Below are positions 1-9,859 of a stretch of DNA of 64,000 bases, piece by piece (the stretch's first letter is position 1; every line of letters starts with the position of its first letter). The notes under the pieces were generated by a model. The model worked only from the letters and a program-made list of their open reading frames with translations. It searched no databases and was not told where the DNA came from. Location: NCBI GenBank assembly GCA_945895375.1, contig CAMDEE010000006.1, positions 1 through 64,000 of the forward strand, given 5' to 3'. The translations under genes and the position numbers were made by a program. This DNA comes from Auritidibacter sp. Marseille-P8566. Its GTDB lineage: Bacteria > Actinomycetota > Actinomycetes > Actinomycetales > Microbacteriaceae.

Positions 1-443
1 AGGATTACACCAGCGATAGTTAGACAGAAGACATCCTGGCCAACTTCAATAAGCCAAACCTTTAGCGATCTATAAACCTTGCCATCAGGTTGAGCAAACA
101 TTCTGTGTGACAAAGAACCAAAAGCTCCTAGACCAACAGAGAAAATCAGACCAAATAAAGCACCTGTTGCTGCATCAACCGAAACATCTGCAGATCTAGC
201 AAGGGAAATGATTAGCGCGAGAGTGGAAACCTGAATCAAGGCGGCTAGATAAGTCCCGCCAAACATCAATAGCGTCTCACCAGCTTTCATCTTGTATTGC
301 TCTGTCGGAACTTCACGGCCTAGAGCTCTCATCCAAACTGGATAGAAGGTCTTAGGGCCAAACCAGATGGCACCAATGATGAAAGAAAGTACTGAAGCTA
401 CTAATACCGCTAGAAGGTTTACATTTTCAAATAACAAATTCAT
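1..443 (-). CDS. DUF1761-like membrane protein, truncated by window edge
   Basis: Manual minus-strand reading from ATG at 441-443: MNLLFENVNLLAVLVASVLSFIIGAIWFGPKTFYPVWMRALGREVPTEQY...; hydrophobic helices; open to window edge; not in supplied ORF track. Confidence 0.65.
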   Translation of the reverse strand, partial: MNLLFENVNLLAVLVASVLSFIIGAIWFGPKTFYPVWMRALGREVPTEQYKMKAGETLLMFGGTYLAALIQVSTLALIISLARSADVSVDAATGALFGLIFSVGLGAFGSLSHRMFAQPDGKVYRSLKVWLIEVGQDVFCLTIAGVI

Positions 444-466
444 AAGAAAACCTTATTACCAAGGCT

Positions 467-952
467 TTATTTGCCGGTTAGGAACTTACCCAAGTTATCG
501 AAGTAACTCGATGTACCTTGCCTGGTTAGTTCAACCTGTTCCTCAGGCATTTCTCCGAACTGAGTAAAGGAAACCCAAGATCCGCCTTCAACTTCTTTGA
601 AATCTATCTGAATTGTGTGTTCCTCAGGAGATGAGACTCTCTTTTTGAACTCTTCTAATGATTGTGTGTAATTCATTGTGTGTTCAAGAAGCTCATGTTC
701 TTTCACCTGGGTATAAACCCCAAAGAAGTAAGCCACAAAGTTGTATTCAGGAACATCAACACCAACAGTCCAGACTCCCCCAACAACTGCTTCATTCTCA
801 ACAGTGTCTTTAGCAACCTCCAGTTGTACTGGGCTATACCAAACCTCCAAAGCATTAGGGTCAACCCAAGCATTCCAAAGGGTTTCAATGCTTACTGGGT
901 AAGTTCTCTCAACTGTGTAGAGCTTTTCTCTCATAGGGATTACTTCTTTCAT
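467..952 (-). CDS. SRPBCC / AHSA1-domain protein
   Basis: ORF 467..1024; motif ERTYPVSIETLWNAWVDPNALEVWYSP...GVWTV typical of AHSA1; start more likely at 952 or 934 than 1024. Confidence 0.75.
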   Translation of the reverse strand: MKEVIPMREKLYTVERTYPVSIETLWNAWVDPNALEVWYSPVQLEVAKDTVENEAVVGGVWTVGVDVPEYNFVAYFFGVYTQVKEHELLEHTMNYTQSLEEFKKRVSSPEEHTIQIDFKEVEGGSWVSFTQFGEMPEEQVELTRQGTSSYFDNLGKFLTGK

Positions 953-978
953 TTCTTCAACTTCCCTAGAATAAACCA

Positions 979-1382
979 ATGAACACATCAATAGCAGACA
1001 CCTTCTCAGGTGGAATATTTGCAATTACCTTACTCACCAAAGATCTAGAGAAGAGCAGAGACTTCTACCAAACAAGCTTGGCCTCAAAGAAGTGTTCCAA
1101 GACAAAGTGTCGTCAGTATTTAGCGTAGGCAACACCATGATCAACCTGTTACACACATCAGAAGCAGGCGTTCTTCTAGAACCAATCAAATACGATCCAG
1201 CCAAGACAGGAATCAGCGTCGTATACACACTCAAGTGTGCAGATGTTAATGGAGTTGCTAAACAGCTCAAAGACAATGGAGTTGAATTACTAAGCGGGCC
1301 AATAGATATACCCTGGGGAATAAGAACGGCTAGCTTTCAAGAACCAAGTGGACATATTTGGGAGTTAGCTAATCACGGATAG
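979..1382 (+). pseudogene. VOC (glyoxalase/bleomycin resistance) family gene with apparent 1-nt frameshift
   Basis: Frame from ATG 979: MNTSIADTFSGGIFAITLLTKDLEKSRDFYQTSL; homology-like sequence continues in the next frame as (G)LKEVFQDKVSSVFSVGNTMINLL... to 1382. Junction at GG 1080-1081. Confidence 0.7.
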
Positions 1383-1477
1383 TTAAAATTGAATACTGAA
1401 CTCAACCAAGTCTCATGTATGTTTGGCTCAGTGCCCTTTTTCTGGCTGACGTGAAGAATCGAAAAAGGTCAAGGGAC

Positions 1478-1789
1478 TCATTTTTTTCTTCCTCTCAAAA
1501 TCCGGCCAAGTAAGTGGCCTAAAAAAGCTGCAGGTACGGTCCATTGGAAGGTTAACTGCCAAAGCAAATCGACGTTTGCCTCAAGAGTTCTTCCATGCAA
1601 CGGAATAAGCAGATAGTACCAAAATGGAGTGAGAATAATCCAGCGTTGATGCCTGTCTACCGAGCCTATTGTCAATAGAACAGCAGAATTGAAAACAGAA
1701 CCCAAGTACATCACAAAATACAACAATACAAAGAATACCTGGTCAGGCGAACTGCTCAAGTCTTGGATTGAATTCTGGAATGAAATCAT
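1478..1789 (-). CDS. small multi-TM hypothetical protein immediately downstream of RHS gene; candidate immunity protein
   Basis: 103-aa ORF, hydrophobic segments, start 3 nt from RHS stop codon. Confidence 0.6.
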   Translation of the reverse strand: MISFQNSIQDLSSSPDQVFFVLLYFVMYLGSVFNSAVLLTIGSVDRHQRWIILTPFWYYLLIPLHGRTLEANVDLLWQLTFQWTVPAAFLGHLLGRILRGRKK

Positions 1790-1792
1790 GGG

Positions 1793-4700
1793 CTACTTCT
1801 TCTTAGGTCCTAGGAATTTGGAAAGCGCTTCGACTCCCTTCCAAGCGTATCCCCTAGATTCAAATAGAAGTCCACTGGAAATGTCTACGCTCCAGTTAAA
1901 TAATGGTGATCTTGCATCAGGCTTTACTTTGGTAATTTTGCCGATTACCGAAGAAACACCTTTACCGAAACCAGCGCCGAGTGCTCCATCGATTGCTCCC
2001 GAAAGCAAGCCGTCTCCAAAGGTAGACCAAATCTTAGATTTATGAATATTCTCTTCCTTAATCTTCACTCCAGCTTTCATAAAGCCTCCTACAGCACCTA
2101 CTACGATGGAACCCACCAGACATCCAATCCCAGCAGTCGCCGCACAAATGGCCGAAGTGACGAGCGCTCCGACCACCATTACTCCGATATCAAACCAGAA
2201 ATTCAATCCGCTAAAGTCACTTCCGTTTAATGGGTCGTTTGGGTATGTGTAGCTGTTTTCGTTTCCGCCTTTGACAGGGTCTTTGGAGGTGAATTGGTTG
2301 GTCTCAGGGTTATAGACTCTGGCTCCCATGAGGATTAATCCTGTGGTGTTGGTGGCTCTTTCTTGTTGACTGTAGGAGCTGTAGTTTATGAGGTTTGTGT
2401 TGGTTTGGCTGGTTTGTGGGTTACCAAACGAGTCATAAACACTCCAGCCACCAACAGAGTTGCTGTCTAGATCCAATGTGGTGACTGTGTGTCCACGTAT
2501 GTCTGTCAACTGCATAGACGAGGTTCTAATAGTGCCTTTGAAAGTGGTGGTAACAGCCAGTCCTGCACCCAGAGAGCCTGTGTAGATCTCTGTCGTCAGG
2601 TTGGCACCTGACTGTTGTGTTGTCCATTCTGGGTTGTCTGAAGAGTCACTGTAATGTCTAAGAGTTGTTAGGTTTCCCACTGTTTCATTTACTCTTCTAC
2701 CCAAAGCATCATAAGTAAAGGAGGTTGTTGAACCTGACTGGGTGATACCGGTTACTTGATCAACCAAGTTATAAGCGAGGTTGATGCCTGCATTATTTGC
2801 TGGTGCATCAACAGCAGGGATAAACGTATTTCTGCCTAAAGTGTCATAAACATAGCCACTAGTTGTGAGCTGTGACTCGGAGTTGAAAGTGTTTGTTTTA
2901 GTTGTGGTAGCACCACAAACACCGACACTGCTGCTTGTTCTATCTCCTCGAGAGTTATAGCTGTAACTCTCGGAGAAGCAGGAAGCACCATTAGAAGACA
3001 CTGATGCAAGCCTTGACGAAGAGTCATAACCATAAACAGTAACCTTCGGTGCCGCACTACTAGAGCTATCCGGTGCTAGTTCTCTAATTACCCGGCCGTA
3101 GCCGTCGTATTCTCGACTCCAAGACAACACAGTAGATGCTACCGAGCCGTAACTCATTGAAGAGATCTGGCCAGCATCATTAAATGTGTTGGTCTGGGTA
3201 ACACCATTAGGTCCAGACTGGCTGGTTAGCCTGCCGTATTCGTCATAAACACCTGAATACAGGTAACTAAAAGGTGTTCCAGCAGAACTCGAACCAGTAA
3301 TAGTCATGGCTGTGACTAGAGCTCTAGGTTCTGTTGTGTTGCCGTAAGTGTAAGACGCCGTAGTTCTAGGAGAAACAACAGTTGAGACTGCTCCGGCAGC
3401 TAACTGACCTGAAGGAACATAACTAGTTGAGGTAACCTCGCCTAGGCTGTTTGTTGAAGTGATTTGTCTGCCCCATGCATCAAAGCTTTGACTTGTTTCA
3501 CTTTGCTTAACACCGGCAACATAGTTTTCAGTTTTAGTCTCTAAAAGCGACACTGGATCGTAAAGATGTTTAGTGGCTATTGATGCAGCACCTGATGCTG
3601 AGACAGTTGAAGTATCAGCCCTGCCATCAGCCAGGTAAGTGTTTGTTGTGGTTCTAACTAGCGAACCAAAACGATATTCTGCAACAGTCAAAGGATTCAA
3701 CTCAGGATCATAGGCAGACACAAAACTCTTAGAAGATGGAATGTTTTCACCTGTTTGTGAAATACAAAGCAGATCCTGCCAAGCCGGCTTCAAACCACAC
3801 TCAGGGAACAAAGTGTTTGCCGCTTCACTGTAGTAAACAGTGACATCTGTTCTAGCATCAACCCCAGTAGAACCAGGAGCAACAGTCTTGACTGGCTGCC
3901 CAAGCAGGTTGAATACAGTCTTGGCTGTTGAGATCAAAACATCAGAACTATCAAAAGCTTTTACGAGTGTTGGCGTCCCTAAAGTCCAACCAGAAACAGT
4001 ACTACCATCTTGAGGGGCATACTCGTTTACTGTTTTACCCAGCTGTTGACTAGAAGTACTGAGAGCTGTGCCAAGGACTAAACCAACTTTGGAAGTAGTT
4101 AGCAAACCAGTTAAGACACCTGTCTGTTGGCCTCCATCGTAAATGAAACTAGTGTGTGTGCGGACAGTAGATTCAACCCCTGCAGCATTCGCGATATTTC
4201 TGATCGGTGACCAAGAATCCGAAACATAAGCACCATTAGGAACAGTGACGCCATTGACCTGTGTATAAAACTTAGAGACACTGGCATACATAAACTCATC
4301 AAAGTTACTGTTACCTTCAGCAAGTGTGCGATCTAAAACATTATTGATACCTTGAGAGTCAAAGCTTGCATAAACAACATCATCTTTATCTCGAATAGTA
4401 GCTGTGTAAAGCCATTTAGATTTACCGTAACTAGCGGTATTAGTTGGTTTACCTGTCACATCTAGGAAAGTGAAATCAGCATTACGCCATAGAGTGCTTG
4501 TCGCTGCTGGGACGATCACGTTTCCTGAAGCATCAAAAGAAATGACACTGTCAGCCCCAAAAACAGCTGCCGCATAGAACGGAGCTGTTTCTTGACCCCA
4601 AAGCAAAGTAGTTGAAAGTGGCAAGTTCGGTAGGAGACCAGTATTACCTGAAGGGTTCAGGTCATAAACAAAGGTTTGCTCCACATTTGAGGAAGCAACC

Positions 4701-7700
4701 CAGCTACTGTTTAGGCTTCTAGCGACCTGAACGAGCCTTCCTGAAGCATCATATTTGAATGTGTGTGGTGCGAAACCACTTACAGAAACTTTAGAAATCC
4801 TACCTAAACCGTTGTATTCATAGGCGATAGTAGAACTATTTGAGTTATCTGTTACCTGAATCAAAGTGCCACCTGCATAGGTGTAAGACTTCTTCAAAAC
4901 AGCTACCGGTAAACCAGAAGCAGTATCGAGATAACGGTAAGAAACAGTAGCTAAAAGTCCTGCAGGGTTGTAGCTATAGACCAGACCTTGAGTAACAGAG
5001 GTGCCTTGACAGCCCACTGTGCCCAGTGCCGCATAGCCTGAAGCAGATACACGTCCCGTTGCATCAAAAGTAGTGATAACCGCCCTACTAGAGCTGTTAG
5101 ATCTAGCACACAGTAAACGCCAATCAGCGTTAGTTGGCTTCGTGAAGGTAGTAGTTGCCTGATCTGTTTCAACAACAGTCAACACGTTTCCTGCAACAGT
5201 AACTTGCAGGTTAGCTGCTTTCGCTTCATCAGAAACAGGAGCGAGCGCAGAGGTTGATGTGCTTGCAAACTCTAAAACATCAAAGTCAGGGCTCACCAAA
5301 TAGTATCGACCATTAGAAGCATCATTAGAGACACTATATCCAGATAGAGAGGTAGCATCACTAGAGAAAGATGCAGACCAGCCATCACCAAACACCGAAG
5401 ACTGGGTATCTGTGAAGAAAGAATTACCAGTGTAGGTTCTAGAAACAGATAGGGACTGTAAACCAACTTGTTGACTGTAATCGGTCGTCGACATGTTGAA
5501 TTTACCGGATACAAGAGAAACAATTCCAGGACCTGCAGAAGAAACAGCGCCATCTAAACTGTTAGGCAATCTGGTAACTGCCAGTTCACTGTCATCCGAA
5601 CAAAACCATTCCCCGATAGAGGAATAGTAGAAACAAAAACGCAGATCCAGAGTCACTGGAATATTTTGTGGCAGCAGGTTAGAACCGAAAACACCAAGAT
5701 TAGAGACATTCAGTTTGTAATCGTAAACACCTTTCAAACCTGCCCTGGTAGTCAAAGGAGGATTTGATGCGGCAACACTCCATGATCCAGTCGTGTCTTG
5801 TTTACGCCATTCAATGGTTGCAGAGGATGGTAGCAGCCCTGATTGTGTGGCACCGTAACCTGAAACAACCACGTTAGATGCAACAGTAGATACCGTTAGT
5901 GGGGAGATCACACCGACAGCACCAAAAGACATGGTGTGTGAGATGGTGGCAGATTCTATTCCGGTAGCTGATTCTGAAGAAGCAGTAATTTTACGTTGAT
6001 ACGCGCCAGCCGAAACAACAACTGTTTTATTGAAAGATCCGTCAGCGTTTGCGTCATAAGCTTCCGGTGCAGATCCATCTAAACTGATGCTCACTTTAGC
6101 TGGACGAAGAGAAACAGCTACAGCAGGGGTTGACACTGTACAGGTAAATGAACTTGTTGGTATTGCACCACCTTGATAGCCGTTCACATAAGGACAAGAA
6201 ATAACTGGTGCTGTAGGGACTGTCGCAGAAATCTTGAATGAAAGAGCGGGCGAGAGACTATTGGCGGTAAGTCTGCCATCACTTACAGATACTCGAACAA
6301 AATATGTTTGACCATCGATAAGCCCAGACGTAGGCCTACAACTACCTTCCACACCGCTAGCAACAGTGACAGAACACAAAGTAGCTAAAGCAGTCGTCGA
6401 GGTAGCTGAAGCATAGGTTTTGAAAGTCAAAGTCACATCATTACCATCAGGATCAGAAGCAGCAGACGACAGCAAAGGTTTAGCCGTGCCAACAGTTAGA
6501 ACACCAGAAACAGTTGTTGCAGGTGAAACAGAAGGAAGTTGAGCAACTGAAGGCAACCTATTGTATGTAACAGTTAGGAAAGGTTTCTGACTGAAAGCAT
6601 TGGCTGAATTGAAACGTTTTTGAGCAGCAATATCTGTCTCGTTTGTCGCCCGCAACCCAAAACCTGCAGTACCAGAAACTGTAGGAGCAACAGCCCTAAC
6701 CAAAGAAGTGACATCAGTGTTCAAATATCCTGCAGCACAAGAACTGCTGTAACCACCAGATGCTGCACGTGTAACCAAAGTGCCGCTCAAAGCAGGAGCG
6801 TTACCCCACACCGTTCCTGAAGCTGTTGGTGGAGTGTTGTAAACACTGAAATTCTTCGCTACACAACTACCAGACCAAGCCAAATACAAGTTCAAACTAG
6901 CTGAAACAACATCTTGTCCCTGCCAAGGAGTGCTATCAAAGTTGAGGTAAGACCTATAGATTGTGGCACCAGCGTCAGGTGTTCCAATCATCAAATCTGT
7001 GGAAGATTCAAAATTTACTGTTGAATCTTCTGAAGACACGTAAGTATCAAAACTAGGGTTCAAGGTAACAGCAGGATCAACAATTACCGGGTAAACCAAA
7101 TCAGGGTTCTCAAAGAAACTTGGAGCAACATCAAGATTTAAAACACCAGAAGCAGTGGATAAAGCCAACGGTTCCACCTCAGCAACTACTGCCGAATCAT
7201 AAACACTAGGGGCTACAACTTCAGCTAAAGATTGGCCTCTAGAAACAAACTCAAAACCAGAATCCCCCTCCACAACTGAAACAGATTTACCTGAAACAAG
7301 AAGAGACAACTTGCCTAAAGTCTCTAAAGAAGGCTTTGATTTCACCTCAAAGAACTGTTCAAAACCAGTGGCATCCAAACGAACCAGCAAATCAACACCA
7401 GGTAAAACATCCACATACCTAGCAGTGTCTAAGTGAAGCTGTGGTGCAGGTAAAACCCCATCCCACCTAAACCCAAAAGCAACCCCAGAACCACTCTCCA
7501 CAGAAACCAAATCAGATGAACCACCAGAAGAAAGCACTAAAGGCAACAAACCAGACCTAGCTTCAACACCGCTAGAAGTCATCTCTAAAGTGAAATCAAG
7601 ATCACGCCACCCATACTTTGCTGCACCATCACGAACCCGAACCGGAGAACCATAAGACTCAGTAGTCAAAGAACCATCAGGATTCACCCAAGTAGAAGAA

Positions 7701-7879
7701 ACCTCACTCAACTCAGAAACAACAAGAATCCTTTGACCAATCAAACCAGCTTGTAAACGAGCAGAAGAATAATCCTCAGCAGCAAAACTCTGCACAGCAA
7801 CCAAAGCCTGAACCGGGCTAACGCCCTGAAAAAGTAAAACAAAACCTAAAACAAAAGCAACGAACTTAACTAACTTCAA
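1793..7879 (-). CDS. secreted RHS/YD-repeat protein with N-terminal DNRLRE (CBM96-like) domain and variable C-terminal tip
   Basis: 2028 aa; Sec signal peptide-like N-terminus; many YD repeats (YDALGRRVNETVGN, YDGYGRVIRELAP); RHS core end LMGARVYNPETNQFTSKDPVKGGNENSYTYPNDPLNGSDFSGL; TTG start with AGGGGG SD. Confidence 0.92.
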   Translation of the reverse strand: MKLVKFVAFVLGFVLLFQGVSPVQALVAVQSFAAEDYSSARLQAGLIGQRILVVSELSEVSSTWVNPDGSLTTESYGSPVRVRDGAAKYGWRDLDFTLEMTSSGVEARSGLLPLVLSSGGSSDLVSVESGSGVAFGFRWDGVLPAPQLHLDTARYVDVLPGVDLLVRLDATGFEQFFEVKSKPSLETLGKLSLLVSGKSVSVVEGDSGFEFVSRGQSLAEVVAPSVYDSAVVAEVEPLALSTASGVLNLDVAPSFFENPDLVYPVIVDPAVTLNPSFDTYVSSEDSTVNFESSTDLMIGTPDAGATIYRSYLNFDSTPWQGQDVVSASLNLYLAWSGSCVAKNFSVYNTPPTASGTVWGNAPALSGTLVTRAASGGYSSSCAAGYLNTDVTSLVRAVAPTVSGTAGFGLRATNETDIAAQKRFNSANAFSQKPFLTVTYNRLPSVAQLPSVSPATTVSGVLTVGTAKPLLSSAASDPDGNDVTLTFKTYASATSTTALATLCSVTVASGVEGSCRPTSGLIDGQTYFVRVSVSDGRLTANSLSPALSFKISATVPTAPVISCPYVNGYQGGAIPTSSFTCTVSTPAVAVSLRPAKVSISLDGSAPEAYDANADGSFNKTVVVSAGAYQRKITASSESATGIESATISHTMSFGAVGVISPLTVSTVASNVVVSGYGATQSGLLPSSATIEWRKQDTTGSWSVAASNPPLTTRAGLKGVYDYKLNVSNLGVFGSNLLPQNIPVTLDLRFCFYYSSIGEWFCSDDSELAVTRLPNSLDGAVSSAGPGIVSLVSGKFNMSTTDYSQQVGLQSLSVSRTYTGNSFFTDTQSSVFGDGWSASFSSDATSLSGYSVSNDASNGRYYLVSPDFDVLEFASTSTSALAPVSDEAKAANLQVTVAGNVLTVVETDQATTTFTKPTNADWRLLCARSNSSSRAVITTFDATGRVSASGYAALGTVGCQGTSVTQGLVYSYNPAGLLATVSYRYLDTASGLPVAVLKKSYTYAGGTLIQVTDNSNSSTIAYEYNGLGRISKVSVSGFAPHTFKYDASGRLVQVARSLNSSWVASSNVEQTFVYDLNPSGNTGLLPNLPLSTTLLWGQETAPFYAAAVFGADSVISFDASGNVIVPAATSTLWRNADFTFLDVTGKPTNTASYGKSKWLYTATIRDKDDVVYASFDSQGINNVLDRTLAEGNSNFDEFMYASVSKFYTQVNGVTVPNGAYVSDSWSPIRNIANAAGVESTVRTHTSFIYDGGQQTGVLTGLLTTSKVGLVLGTALSTSSQQLGKTVNEYAPQDGSTVSGWTLGTPTLVKAFDSSDVLISTAKTVFNLLGQPVKTVAPGSTGVDARTDVTVYYSEAANTLFPECGLKPAWQDLLCISQTGENIPSSKSFVSAYDPELNPLTVAEYRFGSLVRTTTNTYLADGRADTSTVSASGAASIATKHLYDPVSLLETKTENYVAGVKQSETSQSFDAWGRQITSTNSLGEVTSTSYVPSGQLAAGAVSTVVSPRTTASYTYGNTTEPRALVTAMTITGSSSAGTPFSYLYSGVYDEYGRLTSQSGPNGVTQTNTFNDAGQISSMSYGSVASTVLSWSREYDGYGRVIRELAPDSSSSAAPKVTVYGYDSSSRLASVSSNGASCFSESYSYNSRGDRTSSSVGVCGATTTKTNTFNSESQLTTSGYVYDTLGRNTFIPAVDAPANNAGINLAYNLVDQVTGITQSGSTTSFTYDALGRRVNETVGNLTTLRHYSDSSDNPEWTTQQSGANLTTEIYTGSLGAGLAVTTTFKGTIRTSSMQLTDIRGHTVTTLDLDSNSVGGWSVYDSFGNPQTSQTNTNLINYSSYSQQERATNTTGLILMGARVYNPETNQFTSKDPVKGGNENSYTYPNDPLNGSDFSGLNFWFDIGVMVVGALVTSAICAATAGIGCLVGSIVVGAVGGFMKAGVKIKEENIHKSKIWSTFGDGLLSGAIDGALGAGFGKGVSSVIGKITKVKPDARSPLFNWSVDISSGLLFESRGYAWKGVEALSKFLGPKKK

Positions 7880-8046
7880 GGAAATCCCCCTAATAAAAAC
7901 GAATAATTAGTAAAACTATAGCCACCCCCACCGACATTTATCCCCCGATGGGGACAACTAATCTGCAAATTGTTCGATTGTTACTGATTGTTTATAAAAG
8001 TTTTGGCAAGCACCGGTGCTCAGATCTGAGCAAATCTAATGCTTGG

Positions 8047-9120
8047 CTAAACGTTGAACCTAAACTCAACAACATCGCCATCACGCATGACATACTCTTT
8101 ACCTTCCATGCGGACTTTACCTGCTGCTTTAGCATCGTTCATTGAACCTGCTGCAATTAGATCATCGAAAGAAACGATTTCAGCTTTGATGAAACCTCTT
8201 TGGAAGTCTGTGTGAATAACGCCAGCTGCTTGAGGTGCTGTTGCACCCTTCTTGATAGTCCAGGCTCTAGTCTCTTTAGGGCCAGCAGTTAGATAGGTCT
8301 GGAGACCTAGAGTGTTGAATCCAATACGAGCTAGCTGGTCTAAACCTGATTCATCTTGACCAAGAGAAGCTAGTAGTTCATTTGCTTCTTCAGGAGAGAG
8401 ATCAATAAGTTCTGACTCAACTTTGGCATCTAAGAACACAGCTTCTGCAGGAGCAACTAGGTCAGCTAACTGCTTACGCTTAGCTGCATCACTCAAGACT
8501 GACTCATCTACGTTGAAGACATAAAGAATAGGTTTAGCAGTTAGTAGACCTAGTTCTTTGATAGGTAGTAAATCAATAGTTGAAACAGAAAGGGGCTTAC
8601 CTGCATTTAGAAAAGCAAGTGCTTCATCAACTGTGTCAAGAACAGCAGGTTCAACTTTCTTACCCTTTACTTCTTTTTCAATTCTTACTCTTGCTTTGTC
8701 TAGGGTTTCTAGATCAGCCAAGATGAGCTCTGTGTTGATGGTTTCAATATCACTTGAGGCATCGACTTTGCCATCAACGTGAACAACATCAGGATCAATG
8801 AATCCTCTAACCACCTGAGCTATAGCATCAGCTTCGCGGATGTTAGCTAGGAATTTGTTTCCTAGACCTTCGCCTAGAGAGGCACCTTTAACAATTCCAG
8901 CGATGTCAACAAAGGACACAGGAGCTGGAAGCAATGTCTGGCTTCCAAAGATGTCTGCAAGCTTTTGAAGTCTTGGGTCTGGAAGGTTAACAACACCTAC
9001 GTTAGGTTCAATGGTTGCGAAGGGATAGTTCGCTGCCAACACATTGTTCTTAGTAAGTGCGTTGAAGAGAGTTGATTTGCCGACGTTTGGTAGTCCGACG
9101 ATACCGATTGTTAGAGCCAT
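8047..9120 (-). CDS. ychF: redox-regulated ATPase YchF (Obg-like)
   Basis: [25 protein letters not shown]...[15 protein letters not shown]...; full length. Confidence 0.97.
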   Translation of the reverse strand: MALTIGIVGLPNVGKSTLFNALTKNNVLAANYPFATIEPNVGVVNLPDPRLQKLADIFGSQTLLPAPVSFVDIAGIVKGASLGEGLGNKFLANIREADAIAQVVRGFIDPDVVHVDGKVDASSDIETINTELILADLETLDKARVRIEKEVKGKKVEPAVLDTVDEALAFLNAGKPLSVSTIDLLPIKELGLLTAKPILYVFNVDESVLSDAAKRKQLADLVAPAEAVFLDAKVESELIDLSPEEANELLASLGQDESGLDQLARIGFNTLGLQTYLTAGPKETRAWTIKKGATAPQAAGVIHTDFQRGFIKAEIVSFDDLIAAGSMNDAKAAGKVRMEGKEYVMRDGDVVEFRFNV

Positions 9121-9175
9121 TCAAGCAAGTTTACTTGGCTTAGGGCTTTGTCTTGGCCCTAGGTTAGATTGAACT

Positions 9176-9754
9176 ATGCCTCTAAATTTCACAGCCATCG
9201 ACTTTGAGACTGCTAATGGGTCTTCAGCTAGTCCTTGCGCTGTTGGGTTAGTAAAGGTAGCTGAAGGCAAGATAGTAGATACCTTCTCCACTCTTATAAA
9301 GCCTCCCTACCCTAATGACTGGTTTGCTTCAGGCAACATTGGGGTTCATGGCATCAACCCTGACGATGTTATTGATGCTCCTAGCTGGGCAGAGGCATTA
9401 GACCAGATGCTTGGGTTTATAGGGATGGATGACCTGATTGCCCATAATGCCAGCTTTGACATGGGGGTCTTGAGATCTAGTGCTGCCCTTATAGAGGTTG
9501 AACTACCTGACCTTCGCTATGGCTGCTCCCTGATCATGGCTAGGAAGACGTATAACTTAGACAGTTACAGGCTCAATCAGGTGGCTTATGCCATAGGTCA
9601 TGAGGAATTTGACCACCATGATGCCCTTGCCGATAGCGATGCCTGCGCCAGAATAGTGATCCATATGGCTGATAGGCATGGGGTTTCTACCCTTGATGAA
9701 CTGGCTAAATTGACCAACCATAAGATCAAGAGCCTTAGGCCCAAATCTGCCTAA
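9176..9754 (+). CDS. DnaQ-like 3'-5' exonuclease (DEDDh)
   Basis: FTAIDFETANG...GIVGHGI-like VHGINPDDV...LIAHNASFDMGVL...HDALADSDACARI. Confidence 0.9.
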   Translation: MPLNFTAIDFETANGSSASPCAVGLVKVAEGKIVDTFSTLIKPPYPNDWFASGNIGVHGINPDDVIDAPSWAEALDQMLGFIGMDDLIAHNASFDMGVLRSSAALIEVELPDLRYGCSLIMARKTYNLDSYRLNQVAYAIGHEEFDHHDALADSDACARIVIHMADRHGVSTLDELAKLTNHKIKSLRPKSA

Positions 9755-9859
9755 ATCTAGGCATTTGTTATACTTTTTGGAGTTAGCCGACATCGTTGTT
9801 TGCTCTAATTAGCCAGTAAACAGGCTATTCACTTCAATACAAGCGGGTAGGAGAAACAC

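Noticed and set aside
2042-6820. Multiple small ORFs antisense or out of frame within the RHS gene
   Set aside because: All lie inside a continuous 2028-codon RHS frame with clear YD repeats; no SD or family signal of their own.
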